In this document: one piece after another, positions 44,353-53,160 of the stretch
How positions within the stretch are numbered: position 1 is the first letter of the stretch
Layout of the letters: the number at the start of each line of letters is the position of its first letter
Source: Brotaphodocola sp003480315
Lineage (GTDB): Bacteria > Bacillota > Clostridia > Lachnospirales > Lachnospiraceae
Direction: 5' to 3' (one strand)
NCBI RefSeq assembly: GCF_964246085.1
Contig: NZ_CAXTPD010000001.1
Length of the DNA stretch: 64,000 nt
Position numbers and translations under genes: made by a program
Notes under the pieces: model-generated
What the model was told of the DNA's origin: nothing
Databases searched by the model: none
Seen by the model: the letters and a program-made list of their open reading frames with translations, nothing else

Positions 44353-45330
44353 GTGAACGACAGCTATCTGGAGGTTTTAAAGCAGTACGAGGGAGAGGTA
44401 ACGAATGTCCGGCGCGGACGGGGGGCCTGGATCTGTGAGTACCCGGATGAGCTCCGGCTTTTAAAAGAGTACCGGGGCACGATAAAACGTCTGGAATTTG
44501 AGGACGCGGTGCTGGGGCAGCTGGAAAAGCAGGGCATCTGCCGGGCAGACCGCTATGTGCGGAATCTGGAAGATGGCCTGGTAACAGCCGGACCAGACGG
44601 GGTGAAGTATATTCTGAAGCGCTGGTTTTCTGAGCGGGAATGCAGCCTCAGGGACCGGCGGGAGATTCTGTTTTGCACCAGACAGATCGCGGTGCTCCAC
44701 CGGGGACTGCAGGAAATTCCCTGGCAGGAAGAATGGAGTTCCGGTTCTACGGTGGCACCGGCTCTCTCAGAGGAGATGGCGCGCCACAGCCGGGAAATGA
44801 AACGGGTGCGGAATTTCATCCGGGGAAAACGCAAGAAAACAGAATTTGAGTTACATGTCATGCAGAGCTTTGATGCGTATTACGGTCAGGCCCTGGAGGC
44901 AGAAAAAGGGCTGGAGCCGCTGGATCAGAACCAGGCGGAAAACCGGCTCTTTTTGTGTCATGGGGACTTAGATCAGCACCATATTCTGCCGGGAAACCAG
45001 GAGGCGGTGTTCATCGAGTTCAGCCAGATGCACCTGGGCCATCAGGTGAGCGATCTGTACCGGTTTATGCGGAAGGTCATGGAAAAGCATGGCTGGGATG
45101 AGTACCTGGGCTGCTCTATGCTGGATGCCTACGACGCGGTGCAGCCGATGGGGGCGAAGGAGCGGCAGTACCTGTATTTTCTGTTTCTGTACCCGGAAAA
45201 ATACTGGAAGCAGTTAAACTATTATTACAACGCCAACAAGGTCTGGATTCCGGAGAAAAATGTGGAAAAATTAAAGACCCTGGAGTCGCAAAAAGAAGCA
45301 AGAAGGCGATTTCTGTCGAGAATAAAATAG
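44353..45330 (+). CDS. CotS-family spore coat protein / kinase-fold protein
   Basis: A 325-residue protein of the aminoglycoside-phosphotransferase-like fold found in CotS and YutH. FLCHGDLDQHHIL corresponds to the catalytic HGDxxxxN motif, with His in the Asn position, and the usual metal Asp of the following strand is Glu (FIEFSQM), so kinase activity is doubtful. GTG at 44353 follows GGAGGGG. CotS-type genes are confined to endospore formers, which helps place the organism. It precedes the IscB element, which separates it from the mutase gene. Confidence 0.78.
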   Translation: MNDSYLEVLKQYEGEVTNVRRGRGAWICEYPDELRLLKEYRGTIKRLEFEDAVLGQLEKQGICRADRYVRNLEDGLVTAGPDGVKYILKRWFSERECSLRDRREILFCTRQIAVLHRGLQEIPWQEEWSSGSTVAPALSEEMARHSREMKRVRNFIRGKRKKTEFELHVMQSFDAYYGQALEAEKGLEPLDQNQAENRLFLCHGDLDQHHILPGNQEAVFIEFSQMHLGHQVSDLYRFMRKVMEKHGWDEYLGCSMLDAYDAVQPMGAKERQYLYFLFLYPEKYWKQLNYYYNANKVWIPEKNVEKLKTLESQKEARRRFLSRIK

Positions 45331-45373
45331 GCGCCGCAGACAGGTTCATCTTCCTTTTTTTTCCTCGCTGAGG

Positions 45374-45379
45374 TATAAT
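45374..45379 (+). promoter_or_regulatory. -10-like TATAAT left of the IscB element
   Basis: A TATAAT box stands 36 bases before the element's left end without a good -35. It may be the promoter for the omega RNA, or an old promoter of the phosphohexomutase gene now cut off by the insertion. Confidence 0.35.
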
Positions 45380-45398
45380 AAAATCAGTTTTAAATATG

Positions 45399-45720
45399 AG
45401 GGAGCACAGGACTAGTTATTAAGGGAATAAATACATAGATATATGTGTTTGTACATAGATAAAAGTGGACATTTATCTTAAGTCTATGCCTTAATAACAG
45501 GTTTCAAGGCTAGGTGACTGCTATTGCCGAAAGGTGTATTGCAGGTGGAACTACGTTATACAGTCAGGTAAAGACACACCCTCGGATGTAATCTTCAGTC
45601 CGTTGCTCTGTGAGTGCCAACCAAGAAACAATGCTAATGTCCTGCATTGATAACAGGGAAACACAAGTCCTCTGTATGACATTGCCAAGAAGAGAAATTC
45701 TCCATTAGGAAGGAGTCAGA
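45399..45720 (+). ncRNA. HEARO / omega RNA of the IscB system
   Basis: About 320 bases of gene-free, structured sequence directly before iscB. GTTATTAAGG (45415-45424) pairs perfectly with CCTTAATAAC (45489-45498), extended by CATAGA/TCTATG and topped by GATAAA/TTTATC. Then GACTG/CAGTC (45516-45565), a CACCCTCGGAT segment near 45577, CAATGC/GCATTG (45629-45649), and GATAACAGGGAAACA at 45649. The order of these pieces matches my memory of HEARO RNAs. The guide should be the 16 bases before the first stem, AGGGAGCACAGGACTA (45399-45414), taken from flanking DNA. The exact 3' end is uncertain. Confidence 0.85.
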
Positions 45721-45721
45721 A

Positions 45722-46963
45722 ATGACAGGTTATGCCTTTGTGCTGGATGCAGCAGGAAAAACGCTGTCGCCAACCAAAGAACAAAAAGCGTGGTTTTTTG
45801 TCAGAAAGAAACGCGCCAAGTTAATCAGCAAGTATCCACTGGTAATTCAACTGTGCAGAATTATTTCAGATGATGAAATTTGTACGGATGAAATTCGCTG
45901 CGGAATTGATGATGGTGGATTACATGTTGGAATTGCTGTAGTACAAAGATGTAAGAAAAAAAATAAGGTACTATTTAAGGGAACAATCGAACAGCGAGAT
46001 GATGTGAAACATCTTCTGTGTATTAGACGTGGCTATCGACGGCATCGAAGATATCAGAAAAGATATCGCCAGGTAAGATTCAATAATCGAATAGCTTCAA
46101 CAAGAAAAGGTCGGATAGCACCGAGTATCTTACAGAAACGTCAGGCGACTATGAGAGTAATTTATAGACTTCAGAAGTGGATCAAAATTACAAGTTATTG
46201 GTTGGAGGATGTTGAAATTGATATTCGTGCCTTGACAGATGGCTGTAAACTATACAAATGGCAGTATCAGCAGTCAAACCGTTTAGATGAGAATATTCGG
46301 AAAGCAGTAATTCTGCGTGATGGCTGTAAATGTGTAGAATGTGGTAAAGAGGGAAGTGGACTGGAAGTACATCATATTAAGCCAAAACGCTTAAACGGAT
46401 CTAACACTCTTGGAAACTTAGTAACGTTGTGTGGAAAGTGCCATCAGAAAACAGAGGGACATGAACTGGAATTTATGGATCATTACTTTGCAATACTGAA
46501 ATCCTCAGATAATAAGTATCTAAATTATGCAACTCATGTAATGATCGGAAAGAAATGGTTACGAGCCAAGTTGTCGTGGCTGGGAATGCTTCATTTAACA
46601 TCTGGAGGTGATACAGCAAACAAACGGATTGACTGGGGCATTAATAAAAGCCATGCAAATGATGCGGTTTGTATTACAGATTTAAAACCAGATATATATG
46701 ATATGAAAGACTGGATAATAAAACCAATGCGTAGGCAGAGCAAAGCAAAAACAGATAATGTTCTTGGTATTCGGCATCGAGATTTAGTTGAGTATACATA
46801 TCGGAATGGTGAAATTCATCAAGGATATGTTACTGCCCTATATCCGGAATTAAAAGCATTGAATTTTCAGAGCGCTACAAAACATTGCAAGAAGGTAAAT
46901 GCTTATAAATGTAAGCTGTTATGGAAATTTAGTAAAATCTATTGGTTAGACAATGCGGGTTAA
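45722..46963 (+). CDS. iscB: IscB, RNA-guided HNH/RuvC endonuclease
   Basis: A 413-residue protein. A PLMP-like N-terminal domain (FVLDAAGKTLSPT, then LISKYPLVIQL) leads to RuvC-I (RCGIDDGGLHVG, Asp63/64), an arginine-rich bridge helix (IRRGYRRHRRYQKRYR), RuvC-II (Glu165 in EDVEID), and an inserted HNH domain with two CxxC pairs (Cys204/207 and 237/240), LEVHHIKP (His217/218) and CHQ (His241). RuvC-III is SHANDAVCI (Asp314). A basic C-terminal part follows. All catalytic residues appear intact. IscB is the ancestor-type relative of Cas9 and uses the RNA encoded just upstream. GGAAGGAG precedes the ATG. Confidence 0.93.
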   Translation: MTGYAFVLDAAGKTLSPTKEQKAWFFVRKKRAKLISKYPLVIQLCRIISDDEICTDEIRCGIDDGGLHVGIAVVQRCKKKNKVLFKGTIEQRDDVKHLLCIRRGYRRHRRYQKRYRQVRFNNRIASTRKGRIAPSILQKRQATMRVIYRLQKWIKITSYWLEDVEIDIRALTDGCKLYKWQYQQSNRLDENIRKAVILRDGCKCVECGKEGSGLEVHHIKPKRLNGSNTLGNLVTLCGKCHQKTEGHELEFMDHYFAILKSSDNKYLNYATHVMIGKKWLRAKLSWLGMLHLTSGGDTANKRIDWGINKSHANDAVCITDLKPDIYDMKDWIIKPMRRQSKAKTDNVLGIRHRDLVEYTYRNGEIHQGYVTALYPELKALNFQSATKHCKKVNAYKCKLLWKFSKIYWLDNAG

Positions 46964-46970
46964 ACGCATT
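46952..46970. repeat. right-end hairpin of the IscB element
   Basis: AATGCG, loop GGTTAAA, CGCATT, overlapping the iscB stop codon; ATGA follows nine bases later. Subterminal hairpins are the usual ends of IS200/IS605-related elements. Confidence 0.65.
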
Positions 46971-47022
46971 TGTTTATACATGAACACAATTAAGTGTATC
47001 TTATATAGGAGGAAGTATTTTT

Positions 47023-48759
47023 ATGAAAGATTACATGAAGATTTACCGGGAATGGCTGTCCAATCCATATTTCGATGAGGATACCAAGGCAGAACTGAAG
47101 GCAATCGAGCATGACGAGAACGAGATCAAAGAACGTTTTTATATGGATCTGGAGTTTGGTACCGCAGGACTGCGTGGTATTATCGGTGCCGGTATTAACC
47201 GCATGAACATTTATGTGGTACGCCGCGCGACCCAGGGTCTGGCAAATTATATCATCAAGCAGGGCGGTAGTAAGAAGGGCGTTGCCATTGCCTACGATTC
47301 CAGACATATGTCTCCGGAGTTCGCTGATGAGGCAGCACGCACCCTGGCAGCAAACGGCATCAAGGCTTATAAGTTTGAGTCCCTGCGTCCGACTCCGGAG
47401 CTGTCCTTTGCAGTGCGCGAGTTAGGCTGCATTGCCGGTATCAACGTGACCGCAAGCCACAACCCGCCGGAGTACAACGGCTACAAGGTATACTGGGAGG
47501 ACGGCGCTCAGTTCACTCCGCCGCATGACAAGGGTGTAACCGAAGAGGTTTTGGCCATTGAGGATCTGTCCACCGTGAAGACCATGAGCGCAGAGGATGC
47601 CATGGCAGCAGGCCTTTATGAAGTGATCGGCAAAGAGATCGATGACAAATATATTGCTCATGTAAAAGCACAGGTTGTAAACCAGGATGCCATCGACAAG
47701 ATGCAGAAAGACATCACCATCGTTTACACCCCGCTCCATGGAACCGGTAACATCCCGGTACGCAGAGTGCTGAAGGAAATCGGCTTTGAGAATGTATATG
47801 TTGTACCGGAGCAGGAGCTTCCGGATGGCGATTTCCCGACCGTAAGCTATCCGAACCCGGAGGCAGCAGAGGCGTTTGCCCTTGGCTTAAAGCTGGCTGA
47901 GGAGAAGAACGCAGACCTGGTTCTGGCAACCGACCCGGATGCAGACCGTCTTGGCGTTTATGTAAAAGATACCAGATCTGGCAAGTACATTTCCCTGACC
48001 GGTAACATGTCCGGTTCCCTGCTGTGTGAGTATGTCCTGAGCCAGAAGGCAGCAAAGAATGCAATCCCGGCAGACGGCGAAGTGGTGAAATCCATCGTCA
48101 GCACCAACCTGATCGATGCAGTGGCAGCTTCCTACAACTGCAAGCTGGTAGAGTGCCTGACCGGATTTAAGTGGATCGGCCAGCAGATCTTAAAAGAGGA
48201 GCGCACCGGTGTTGGTCATTATATGTTCGGTATGGAAGAGAGCTACGGCTGCCTGATCGGCACCTATGCCCGCGATAAAGACGCGGTTTCCGCAACCGTT
48301 GCACTGTGCGAGGCTGCAGCATACTACAAGACCAAAAACATGACCCTGTGGGATGCAATGGTAGCAATGTATGAAAAATACGGCTACTACAAGGATGCAG
48401 TCAAGTCCATCGGACTGTCCGGTATTGAGGGCCTGGCAAAGATCCAGTCCATCATGGAGCATTTCCGTAACAACACTCCGGAAGGTTTCGGCGAGTATAA
48501 GGTACTTTCCGCAAGAGACTACAAGAACGACACTATCCGCGACATGGCTACCGGTGAGGTAACCCCGACCGGCCTGCCGTCCTCCAATGTGCTCTATTAC
48601 GACATGAACGACAACGCATGGCTTTGCATCCGTCCGTCCGGCACCGAGCCGAAGATCAAGTTCTACTACGGAATTAAGGGAACTTCCTTAGAGGACGCAG
48701 ACGCGAAGTCCGAGGCACTTGGAAAAGCATTGATGGCAGAAGTGGACAAGCTGCTGTAA
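47023..48759 (+). CDS. pgcA: phosphoglucomutase / phosphomannomutase
   Basis: A 578-residue alpha-D-phosphohexomutase that interconverts hexose-6- and hexose-1-phosphates and thereby feeds sugar-nucleotide synthesis. Active-site serine loop VTASHNPPEYNGYKVYW (around residue 145), metal loop ATDPDADRLGVYV, sugar-binding GMEESYG and phosphate-binding RPSGTEPKIKFYYG are all present. Four-domain length is typical of the Firmicute PgcA type. AGGAGG lies before the ATG. The IscB element sits directly upstream and may have separated the gene from its old promoter. Confidence 0.93.
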   Translation: MKDYMKIYREWLSNPYFDEDTKAELKAIEHDENEIKERFYMDLEFGTAGLRGIIGAGINRMNIYVVRRATQGLANYIIKQGGSKKGVAIAYDSRHMSPEFADEAARTLAANGIKAYKFESLRPTPELSFAVRELGCIAGINVTASHNPPEYNGYKVYWEDGAQFTPPHDKGVTEEVLAIEDLSTVKTMSAEDAMAAGLYEVIGKEIDDKYIAHVKAQVVNQDAIDKMQKDITIVYTPLHGTGNIPVRRVLKEIGFENVYVVPEQELPDGDFPTVSYPNPEAAEAFALGLKLAEEKNADLVLATDPDADRLGVYVKDTRSGKYISLTGNMSGSLLCEYVLSQKAAKNAIPADGEVVKSIVSTNLIDAVAASYNCKLVECLTGFKWIGQQILKEERTGVGHYMFGMEESYGCLIGTYARDKDAVSATVALCEAAAYYKTKNMTLWDAMVAMYEKYGYYKDAVKSIGLSGIEGLAKIQSIMEHFRNNTPEGFGEYKVLSARDYKNDTIRDMATGEVTPTGLPSSNVLYYDMNDNAWLCIRPSGTEPKIKFYYGIKGTSLEDADAKSEALGKALMAEVDKLL

Positions 48760-48779
48760 ATTAAGAATACGTGATACAG

Positions 48780-48824
48780 AAAAATCCCCCGTGAACTGCC
48801 GGGCAGCTCACGGGGGATTTTTTT
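48780..48824. terminator. bidirectional intrinsic terminator
   Basis: AAAAATCCCCCGTGA pairs with TCACGGGGGATTTTT, with a small CTGCC/GGCAG inner stem. It is shared by the mutase (plus) and the L,D-transpeptidase (minus). Confidence 0.93.
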
Positions 48825-48840
48825 GTGCTTTTACAGGAAT

Positions 48841-50472
48841 TTACTGATTCTGGAATTTTGCCAGGATCCGTGCGGTTTCTGCATTGATCATATCCTGGGT
48901 TACGTTCGGGTCACTCGGATCCCAGGTCTGCTCAAACGGAATCTCTGCTGCGATAGTCGGACGCTCAAACGGGCCTGCAACGGAAGAATTGTAAACCTGT
49001 ACGGTAGTTCCCAGTGCACAGTGGTCGTAAACCCACTTGGAGTCACCGCTCATCAGTCGGATGCAGCCTGCGGAACGGGCGATACCCATGTTGTTGTAGG
49101 TGCTTGCCCATACAGTCATCGGGTTTGCGGCATCGTAGATGATGGAGTGGATCAGAATCGGAAGTCCTGCACCGAGACGGGTTGCATACTGGGTGTATAC
49201 ATCATGGATCATCAGTCTCCAACGGTATTTTTCCGGAGTCTTGAAGGTGCCGACCGGGGTATCATCACCAACGGAGGTCAAGAAGGATTTTACCGGGATG
49301 ATGTAGCCGTTTCCGCCATCCTGCGCGTAAATGGTCATGCAGTTCATTTCCTTGTTGATCTTGATGAGATACGGACCATCGCTGCCAAGCAGGGATTCGA
49401 CATCGCTCCACATCCGGCCGTCTTCTCCGAAGTAGTATTTCAGGCCGTCGATGTACTGCCAGCCGGTTACCGGAACGGAGTCCTTAAAGTAGTAGCGGTC
49501 ATTGCCAAGCCAGCCCCAGCCGGTGTAGCTGTCGCCGTTGCCGTGGATATAGCGCATCTGGCCGTCTACATACTGGATGCCATCTGCATGGGCAGATTTT
49601 AAGGTGTTGGAGGTGTCAAGGCCGCTGGCGGTATTTTTGGCGAAATAAGCAAGACGGAAACCGGTCAGGTAAAGTCCGGTGTTCATGGTACCTACGGTCT
49701 CGCCGTTTTTACCCCATCCGGTCTGGGTTCCGTCGCTTAACAGGGCAGAATAGTAAATGTCATACTGGTCATTCACCGGGCCTGCGAAGCGGTACTGGAT
49801 GGCCTCAACCGGATGCCAGGCATTGCCGTCAAAGAACGTCTGCTGACCGTTTAATGCCCAGCCGGTCCAGCCGGTGGAGGAGTTATAAGCGCGGTACAGC
49901 ACGTTTCCGAAAATATTTTCCAGAAAGGTGGAAATGGAAGAAAACGGCACGCCGTCGGTTGTGATCTGCTGGTCGTTGACAAAGGCGCCGGACCAGCTCT
50001 GACTGTTGTTTAAGAGAACTGTGGTCTGCAGGCGCGGCTGACGCAGCGGAACGGAGAGCGGGCCGGTGTGGCTGGCTTCAGCTTCTGCCTCAGCAGCAGC
50101 CTGCTCAGATTCCAGCTGGTTTGCCTGATCCTCAGTCAGGGCATTGTCCTGGCCGCTCGTAACGTCCTGGGAAGCTTCGGAAGCTGAGGTGGATTCCGGT
50201 GCAGTGGTCTGCACGTTCTCTGCCTGGGATGCGCCTGAAGTTTCTGTGGTGGTGGAACCGGGAGCTTCCGTGGAGAATGTGTGGCCGTCAGAAGTGGTTT
50301 CCGTGGAAGCAGCTGTGCTTCCCGGACCGGTCACCTCGGTCTTTTTGGTAGTGTCAATGACGCCGCTGGTTGCTGCGGTGGCATCTGTTGCCGCAAGGGC
50401 GCTGGTAACAGATCCGGCCATCATCATGCCAGCCATCAGCAGTGCGAATCCTGCTTTTGTATGTTTACGCAT
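48841..50472 (-). CDS. secreted L,D-transpeptidase with ChW-type repeats
   Basis: A 543-residue exported protein. A signal peptide (MRKHTKAGFALLMAGMMMAG to about residue 29) is followed by a long Thr/Ser/Glu-rich region (about 30-160), ChW-type repeats (GWTGWALNG, GTQTGWGKNGETVG), one or two glucan/choline-binding-like repeats (GWQYIDGLKYYFGEDGRM), and a YkuD domain near the C terminus with the catalytic ARSAGCIRL. It would crosslink peptidoglycan by 3-3 bonds or attach proteins to the wall. ATG at 50472 follows GGAGG by 10 bases. Confidence 0.9.
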   Translation of the reverse strand: MRKHTKAGFALLMAGMMMAGSVTSALAATDATAATSGVIDTTKKTEVTGPGSTAASTETTSDGHTFSTEAPGSTTTETSGASQAENVQTTAPESTSASEASQDVTSGQDNALTEDQANQLESEQAAAEAEAEASHTGPLSVPLRQPRLQTTVLLNNSQSWSGAFVNDQQITTDGVPFSSISTFLENIFGNVLYRAYNSSTGWTGWALNGQQTFFDGNAWHPVEAIQYRFAGPVNDQYDIYYSALLSDGTQTGWGKNGETVGTMNTGLYLTGFRLAYFAKNTASGLDTSNTLKSAHADGIQYVDGQMRYIHGNGDSYTGWGWLGNDRYYFKDSVPVTGWQYIDGLKYYFGEDGRMWSDVESLLGSDGPYLIKINKEMNCMTIYAQDGGNGYIIPVKSFLTSVGDDTPVGTFKTPEKYRWRLMIHDVYTQYATRLGAGLPILIHSIIYDAANPMTVWASTYNNMGIARSAGCIRLMSGDSKWVYDHCALGTTVQVYNSSVAGPFERPTIAAEIPFEQTWDPSDPNVTQDMINAETARILAKFQNQ

Positions 50473-50650
50473 GGTTAAAAAACCTCCTGAAAATAATAAA
50501 TATACCATTCATTGTTAATCTATCATAAATAGGGTGAAAAGACCATATCTGATTTACAATTTATTGGCAATCATGTAAAATAAAAGGGATTAGCAATAAA
50601 AATGTAAGGGAATTGTCACAGAGTTGGGAAGAAAAGGAAAAAACAGGATC

Positions 50651-51688
50651 ATGATGGTGCACGAAGAAAAAAAGGATATGGAAAATAAAAGACGGGAACC
50701 TGCTTTTGAAGCAGAGTGCAAAGGCTCCGGCATTATGGTCAGTGTCTGCTGTATCACATACAATCAGGTCTCCTATATCCGGGACGCGCTGGAGGGCTTT
50801 GTGAACCAGCAGACAGATTTTGCCTATGAGGTCCTGATCCACGATGATGCGTCCTCAGATGGAACGGCAGAGATCATCCGTGAGTACGCAAAACGGTATC
50901 CGGACCGGATCTTTCCGATCCTGCAAACGGAAAACCAGTACTCAAAGGGACTGACCAATGTCAGCGGAACCTTCAATTTTCCGCGGGCCAGAGGAAAGTA
51001 TATTGCCATGTGTGAAGGGGACGATTACTGGACCGATATGCACAAGCTTCAGAAACAGGTGGATTACCTGGAAGCGAATCCGGGCTGTTCCCTTTGTTTC
51101 CACAGCGCAAAGATCGAGGTGCAGGGAAAGGCACTGACGGAGCATGCCATGCGTCCCTATATGGGTAGCCGCATGATCTCTCCGGAGGAGATCATTGACA
51201 AGACCTCCGGATATCCCACGGCATCCCTGATGTTTTACCGGGAAATGGTAGAGGAGCTGCCGGAATTTTATAACAACGCTCCCATCGCGGATATTCCGCT
51301 GCAGCTGCTTTCCGCAAACCGCGGCTGGGCCTGGTACATGGATGAACCCATGTGTGTGTACCGCCTTGGCGGTGCGGCTTCCTGGACTACTCTCATGAAG
51401 CAGGGAGATTACGAGAAAAAACAGCAGGATTATGCGGAGGCCATGACGGCAATGTATCATGGCTTTGATGCGTTCAGCGGAGGCCGGTTCCACAACACGG
51501 TAGAGCATGCCATCCGGCGGCTTCTGTTCCTGACCCGGGTGAACACCAAACATTATGAAACTGTATTAAATAAGGAAAACCGGGAATTTTACCGGGAACT
51601 GAATGCAAGGACAAGGTTCTTTATCCGGTTTGAGACTTCGGCACCAAAACTGTATGGGTGGCTGCAGAAGCGGTTCCATCAGAAATAA
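50651..51688 (+). CDS. glycosyltransferase family 2
   Basis: A 345-residue enzyme with VSVCCITYNQVSYIRDALEG, VLIHDDASSDGTAEIIREY and MCEGDDYWTD, typical of family 2 glycosyltransferases in capsule or exopolysaccharide loci. It is the first gene of the large polysaccharide locus, divergent from the L,D-transpeptidase. The ATG at 50651 has AAGGA 11 bases upstream; a second ATG follows at once. A TTG at 50624 is a less likely start. The N-terminal 25 residues are charged and not part of the fold. Confidence 0.86.
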   Translation: MMVHEEKKDMENKRREPAFEAECKGSGIMVSVCCITYNQVSYIRDALEGFVNQQTDFAYEVLIHDDASSDGTAEIIREYAKRYPDRIFPILQTENQYSKGLTNVSGTFNFPRARGKYIAMCEGDDYWTDMHKLQKQVDYLEANPGCSLCFHSAKIEVQGKALTEHAMRPYMGSRMISPEEIIDKTSGYPTASLMFYREMVEELPEFYNNAPIADIPLQLLSANRGWAWYMDEPMCVYRLGGAASWTTLMKQGDYEKKQQDYAEAMTAMYHGFDAFSGGRFHNTVEHAIRRLLFLTRVNTKHYETVLNKENREFYRELNARTRFFIRFETSAPKLYGWLQKRFHQK

Positions 51689-51705
51689 CATCGAAAGAGA
51701 TCATT

Positions 51706-53160
51706 ATGAGTAACGAAACAGGAATCAAAAATAAAGTGGCGAGCGGACTGTTCTGGAAGCTTCTGGAAAACGGAGGCGCCCAGGGCATCCAGTTTGTGAT
51801 CGCGATCCTTTTAGCCAGGCTGTTAACTCCGGCGGAGTACGGTGTAGTGGGGATCATCATGATCTTTATCACCATTGCAAATGTATTTGTCCAGAGCGGT
51901 TTTTCCACGGCGCTGGTGCAGAAAAAGCAGGCTGACGAGGTGGATTTCTCATCGGTCTGCTATTTTGAACTTGCGGCATCGGTGGTATTTTATGCGTTGT
52001 TGTATCTGGCAGCACCTGCCATCGCGGAGTTTTACGCAATCCCGGTGTTAAAGCCCATTGTACGGGTACTGGGTATCGTGCTGTTCCCGGGGGCAGTCAT
52101 CTCAGTGCAGACGGCCTATGTGTCCCGGAACATGGAGTTTCGGGGACTCTTTTTTTCCACCCTGGCTGCTTCTGCCATTTCCGGCGTCATCAGTATTTTC
52201 ATGGCGTACCGGGGGTTCGGCGTGTGGGCTATGGTATGGCAGCAGATCAGCTACTACATCAGCCTGATGATCGTGCTGTTTCTCACGGTTTCCTGGAAGC
52301 CGGGTCTGTGCTTCGGCTTTGACCGGATCCGGACCATGTTTGCCTTTGGATGGAAGCTTCTCTGCGCTTCCCTGTTAGATACGGTATTTAATAATCTGTA
52401 TGGACTTTTGATCGGAAAGATATATAATGAAGAGTTGTTGGGCAGCTACAACCGCGGAGAACAGTTTCCGAAGCTGATCGCCACCAACCTGGGGGCGGCC
52501 ATTCAGGCGGTGCTGCTTCCAGCTTTTTCTGCCTGTCAGGATGACAGGGATAAGGTGCGGGATATGGTGCGCCGGGCCATCCGCTTAAGTTCCTTTGCGG
52601 TGATCCCGATGCTCATGGGACTGTTTGCGGTGGCGGATACGCTGGTGCTTGCCCTTCTGGGAGAAAAATGGCTGATCTGTGTACCATTTTTGCGGATCAT
52701 GTGTGTTTCCTACTGCTTCTGGCCGATTCATATTACGAATCTGCAGGCCATCAACGCAGTGGGACGCAGCGATATCTTTTTAAAGCTGGAGCTGGTGAAG
52801 AAGGCTTTGAGTATTCTGGCCCTGGTCATCGGCATGCAGTTCAATGTGTTTATCATGGTGTGCATCAAGGCATTTCAGGATTTCGTGTGCACCTTTGTCA
52901 ATGCGGCGCCGAACAAAAAGCTGCTTGGCTATGACATTGCCCACCAGTGGATGGATGTGGCCCCTCCGGCTGCATTATCTGTTGTGATGTGCGGAGCTGT
53001 CATGGTCTTTGGCACGTGGCTTCCGTCTATGTCGGTATGGCTGAAGCTGGTACTGCAGATCGTTTGCGGGGTCTTTGTATACATTGTGCTGGCGGCAGCC
53101 TTCCGCCTGGAAAGCTTCTGCTTTCTGGCAGGCATGGTAAAGGAGAGGCTGAAAAAATGA
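51706..53160 (+). CDS. lipopolysaccharide/teichuronic-type flippase (MOP superfamily)
   Basis: A 484-residue membrane protein with about fourteen hydrophobic segments; GLFWKLLENGGAQGIQFVIA, LLARLLTPAEYGVVGIIMIF and FSTALVQKKQADEVDFSSV are typical of the WzxC/TuaB flippase group. It moves lipid-linked oligosaccharides across the membrane. The ATG at 51706 was chosen over longer frames because it sits directly before the conserved start. The stop overlaps the ATP-grasp gene by four bases. Confidence 0.9.
   Translation: MSNETGIKNKVASGLFWKLLENGGAQGIQFVIAILLARLLTPAEYGVVGIIMIFITIANVFVQSGFSTALVQKKQADEVDFSSVCYFELAASVVFYALLYLAAPAIAEFYAIPVLKPIVRVLGIVLFPGAVISVQTAYVSRNMEFRGLFFSTLAASAISGVISIFMAYRGFGVWAMVWQQISYYISLMIVLFLTVSWKPGLCFGFDRIRTMFAFGWKLLCASLLDTVFNNLYGLLIGKIYNEELLGSYNRGEQFPKLIATNLGAAIQAVLLPAFSACQDDRDKVRDMVRRAIRLSSFAVIPMLMGLFAVADTLVLALLGEKWLICVPFLRIMCVSYCFWPIHITNLQAINAVGRSDIFLKLELVKKALSILALVIGMQFNVFIMVCIKAFQDFVCTFVNAAPNKKLLGYDIAHQWMDVAPPAALSVVMCGAVMVFGTWLPSMSVWLKLVLQIVCGVFVYIVLAAAFRLESFCFLAGMVKERLKK

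Larger units (their letters stand above)
45415..46979 (+). mobile_element. IscB/HEARO element without a transposase
   Basis: The span covers the omega RNA scaffold, iscB and a right-end hairpin (AATGCG at 46952-46957 with CGCATT at 46965-46970). The left end is set by the first RNA stem; the right end by the hairpin and the following ATGA (46980-46983), which fits the ATGA/GTGA flank reported for HEARO insertions. No TnpA is encoded, so mobility would need a transposase in trans. It is richer in A+T than the neighbouring genes. Confidence 0.75.

Noticed and set aside
45722..46963. The HNH/RuvC protein as Cas9 or a group I/II intron HNH protein
   Set aside because: It is far too short for Cas9 and no CRISPR array is near; the PLMP domain, RuvC split around the HNH domain and upstream structured RNA fit IscB.
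48823..49602. A 259-codon plus-strand frame within the L,D-transpeptidase region
   Set aside because: It starts in the terminator and is antisense to the YkuD domain, which has clear catalytic motifs.
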